Source of the DNA: Streptomyces sp. JH14
GTDB taxonomy: Bacteria > Actinomycetota > Actinomycetes > Streptomycetales > Streptomycetaceae
DNA: 64,000 nt
Assembly: GCF_029428675.1 (NCBI RefSeq)
Contig: NZ_JAJNEL010000001.1
Span: forward strand, 3,844,001-3,908,000
Reading direction: 5' to 3'
Shown here: positions 62,748 to 64,000 of the stretch, piece after piece
Layout of the letters: every line of letters begins with the position of its first letter
How positions within the stretch are numbered: position 1 is the stretch's first letter
Notes under the pieces: model-generated
The model's input: only the letters and a program-made list of their open reading frames with translations
Databases searched by the model: none
What the model was told of the DNA's origin: nothing
Translations under genes and position numbers: made by a program

Positions 62748-62773
62748 CCCCGCTCCGGAAACCCGGAGCGGGG
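62748..62773 (-). terminator. hairpin upstream of the SURF1 gene
   Basis: An 11-bp perfect stem (CCCCGCTCCGG and complement) with a 4-base loop, just before the SURF1 start codon on its own strand. It may act as a second stop for transcripts from the peptidase gene. Confidence 0.55.
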
Positions 62774-62871
62774 GCCGTCGGAGCCGCGATTCCCGGCGGT
62801 CGGCGCCGCCTTCCCGGACCTGCCTGCCCTCGTACCCGGCCTTCGCAGGCCGGCCCGGTGCCACGCGCCCC

Positions 62872-62914
62872 GGCCGCCGGGGCCGGCCCCGGCACCGGGC
62901 CGGCCCCGGCGGCC
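62872..62914 (-). terminator. terminator of the peptidase gene
   Basis: A perfect 18-bp stem (GGCCGCCGGGGCCGGCCC and complement) with a 7-base loop, nine bases beyond the peptidase stop codon. It is one of the strongest hairpins in the window. Confidence 0.85.
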
Positions 62915-62923
62915 GGACGGCCG

Positions 62924-64000
62924 CTACCCGAGGTGCCGCCGGGCGAAGTCCAGCTCCAGCCGCACCTGCTTGATCCGTTCCTCGACGACGAGCGAGCCGT
63001 GCCCCGCGTCGTACCGGTAGACCTCGTGGACGGCCTGCCGGTCCTTCAGCCGGTCCACATAGTTCTCGACCTGGCGGATCGGGCAGCGCGGGTCGTTGAC
63101 GCCGGCCGAGATGTAGACCGGCGCCCGCACGGCGTCGACGTACGTCAGAGGCGACGAGGCCTCGAACCGCTCCGGCACCTCCTCCGGCGTACCGCCCAGC
63201 AGCGTACGGTCCATGGCCTTCAGGGCCTCCATCTCGTCGTGGTAGGCCGTGACGTAGTCCGCGACCGGCACCGCGGCCAGGCCCAGCGCCCAGTCGTCCG
63301 GCTGCGTACCGAGACCGAGCAGCGTCAGATAGCCGCCCCAGGAGCCCCCGGCCAGGACCAGCTTCTCCGGGTCGGCGAGCCCCGACTTCACCGCCCACTC
63401 CCGGACCGCCGCGATGTCCTCCAGCTCGATCAGGCCGACCCGGTGCTTGAGCGCGTCCGTCCAGGCCCGCCCGTAACCCGTCGAGCCGCGGTAGTTGACG
63501 CGGACGACCGCATAGCCGTGGTCCACCCAGGCGGCCGGCCCGGACGCGAACGCATCACTGTCGTGCCAGGTCGGGCCGCCATGGATCTCGAACACGGTCG
63601 GGAACGGGCCGTCGGCCGCAGCGGCGGGCCGCTGCACCAGCGCATGGATCCGGCCGCCGGGCCCGTCCACCCACACGTCCTCCACCGGCACGGACGCCGG
63701 AGCCTTCGCACCCGGCGGATCGAGCACCACCGCACCCGTCGTGGACCGCACGACCGGCGGCTGGGCGGCCGACGACCACAGAAACTCCACCGTGCCGTCC
63801 GGCCGGGCCGTGGCGCCCGACACCGATCCGGCCGGTGTCTCCACCCGGACCGGGGCGCTGTCGGTTCCCGGCTCGTACCGCCACAGGTCACTGCGGGCCT
63901 CGAAGCCGTGCACGATCAGCAGCGCGGAGCCGTCCGGATACCACTCGGCGCCCACATCGCCGGGCAGATCGATCGCGAGGTCCGTCTCCGTCCCCGCCAC
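62924..64000 (-). CDS. S9 prolyl-oligopeptidase family peptidase, 5' end outside the window
   Basis: The last 358 residues of a cytoplasmic serine peptidase or acylaminoacyl-peptidase. The remaining part holds the end of a beta-propeller-like domain and the alpha/beta hydrolase catalytic domain with serine in GGSWGGYL, the acid in AGVNDPRCP, and the histidine in DAGHGSL. The VFEIHGGPTWH segment forms the oxyanion hole. The start codon lies beyond base 64000. Confidence 0.92.
   Translation of the reverse strand: MAGTETDLAIDLPGDVGAEWYPDGSALLIVHGFEARSDLWRYEPGTDSAPVRVETPAGSVSGATARPDGTVEFLWSSAAQPPVVRSTTGAVVLDPPGAKAPASVPVEDVWVDGPGGRIHALVQRPAAAADGPFPTVFEIHGGPTWHDSDAFASGPAAWVDHGYAVVRVNYRGSTGYGRAWTDALKHRVGLIELEDIAAVREWAVKSGLADPEKLVLAGGSWGGYLTLLGLGTQPDDWALGLAAVPVADYVTAYHDEMEALKAMDRTLLGGTPEEVPERFEASSPLTYVDAVRAPVYISAGVNDPRCPIRQVENYVDRLKDRQAVHEVYRYDAGHGSLVVEERIKQVRLELDFARRHLG

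Overview
The window is high-GC DNA with strong third-position GC bias, GTG and TTG starts, short overlaps between operon genes and tight GC-rich hairpins between convergent genes. Together with the gene set (tryptophan-to-kynurenine genes, GH19 chitinase with a DasR-type site, DUF2617, DUF3151, DUF1876, SLATT and SigE-type proteins) this indicates a Streptomyces chromosome. From memory, the order pyrE, fba, kynurenine genes, purA, ybaB, recR, aspartate kinase, asd, ECF sigma factor matches the conserved core of model streptomycetes; a perfect 14-bp parS palindrome at 24571-24584 suggests the replication origin is not far away.

Layout. (1) 1-6887: the right part of a small biosynthetic operon: a 5'-cut acyl-CoA/acyl-ACP ligase, an alpha/beta hydrolase, a free acyl carrier protein, a ketosynthase and a catalytically dead KS-like partner, a ketoreductase and an MFS exporter. 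It looks like a reducing type II polyketide or fatty-acyl system. (2) 6967-8745: an aminotransferase and a VOC-family protein. (3) About 8.8-19.2 kb: an accessory island made of worn-out integrative elements. It holds three 3'-half tRNA-Arg(ACG)-like att remnants, three broken tyrosine integrases (two are copies of each other), a truncated IS3-family element cutting a restriction-endonuclease-like N-terminal domain, an intact IS5-family element, a large XRE/NB-ARC/TPR protein, two secreted proteins and a 2H phosphoesterase.

(4) 19.3-29.8 kb: core metabolism: a small Gly/Cys-rich membrane protein, DUF2617, membrane-bound spermidine-synthase-like protein, CoxG-like protein, aldose epimerase-like protein, pyrE, fba, a PatB/MalY aminotransferase, an MFS exporter and DUF3151. 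(5) 29.9-36.4 kb: kynurenine pathway genes (dioxygenase, kynureninase, formamidase-like hydrolase), a two-component system and a cytochrome P450. (6) 36.6-44.1 kb: an ABC exporter with a divergent MarR-type regulator and a palindromic operator, DUF1876, a degenerate diacylglycerol-kinase-like protein, purA, and an unusual membrane-anchored PstS-like protein.

(7) 44.4-53.8 kb: chitinase under a DasR-type site, a DnaN sliding-clamp paralogue, a PucR-like regulator with two helix-turn-helix regions, a Ser/Thr kinase with an extracytoplasmic domain, a class III aminotransferase with a GntR regulator, and a conserved hypothetical protein. (8) 53.8-64 kb: SLATT membrane protein, YbaB, RecR, DUF5063, aspartate kinase with a likely internal start, asd, an ECF sigma factor and its probable membrane partner, a MITE-like element, a SURF1-family protein and a prolyl-oligopeptidase-family peptidase cut by the window end.
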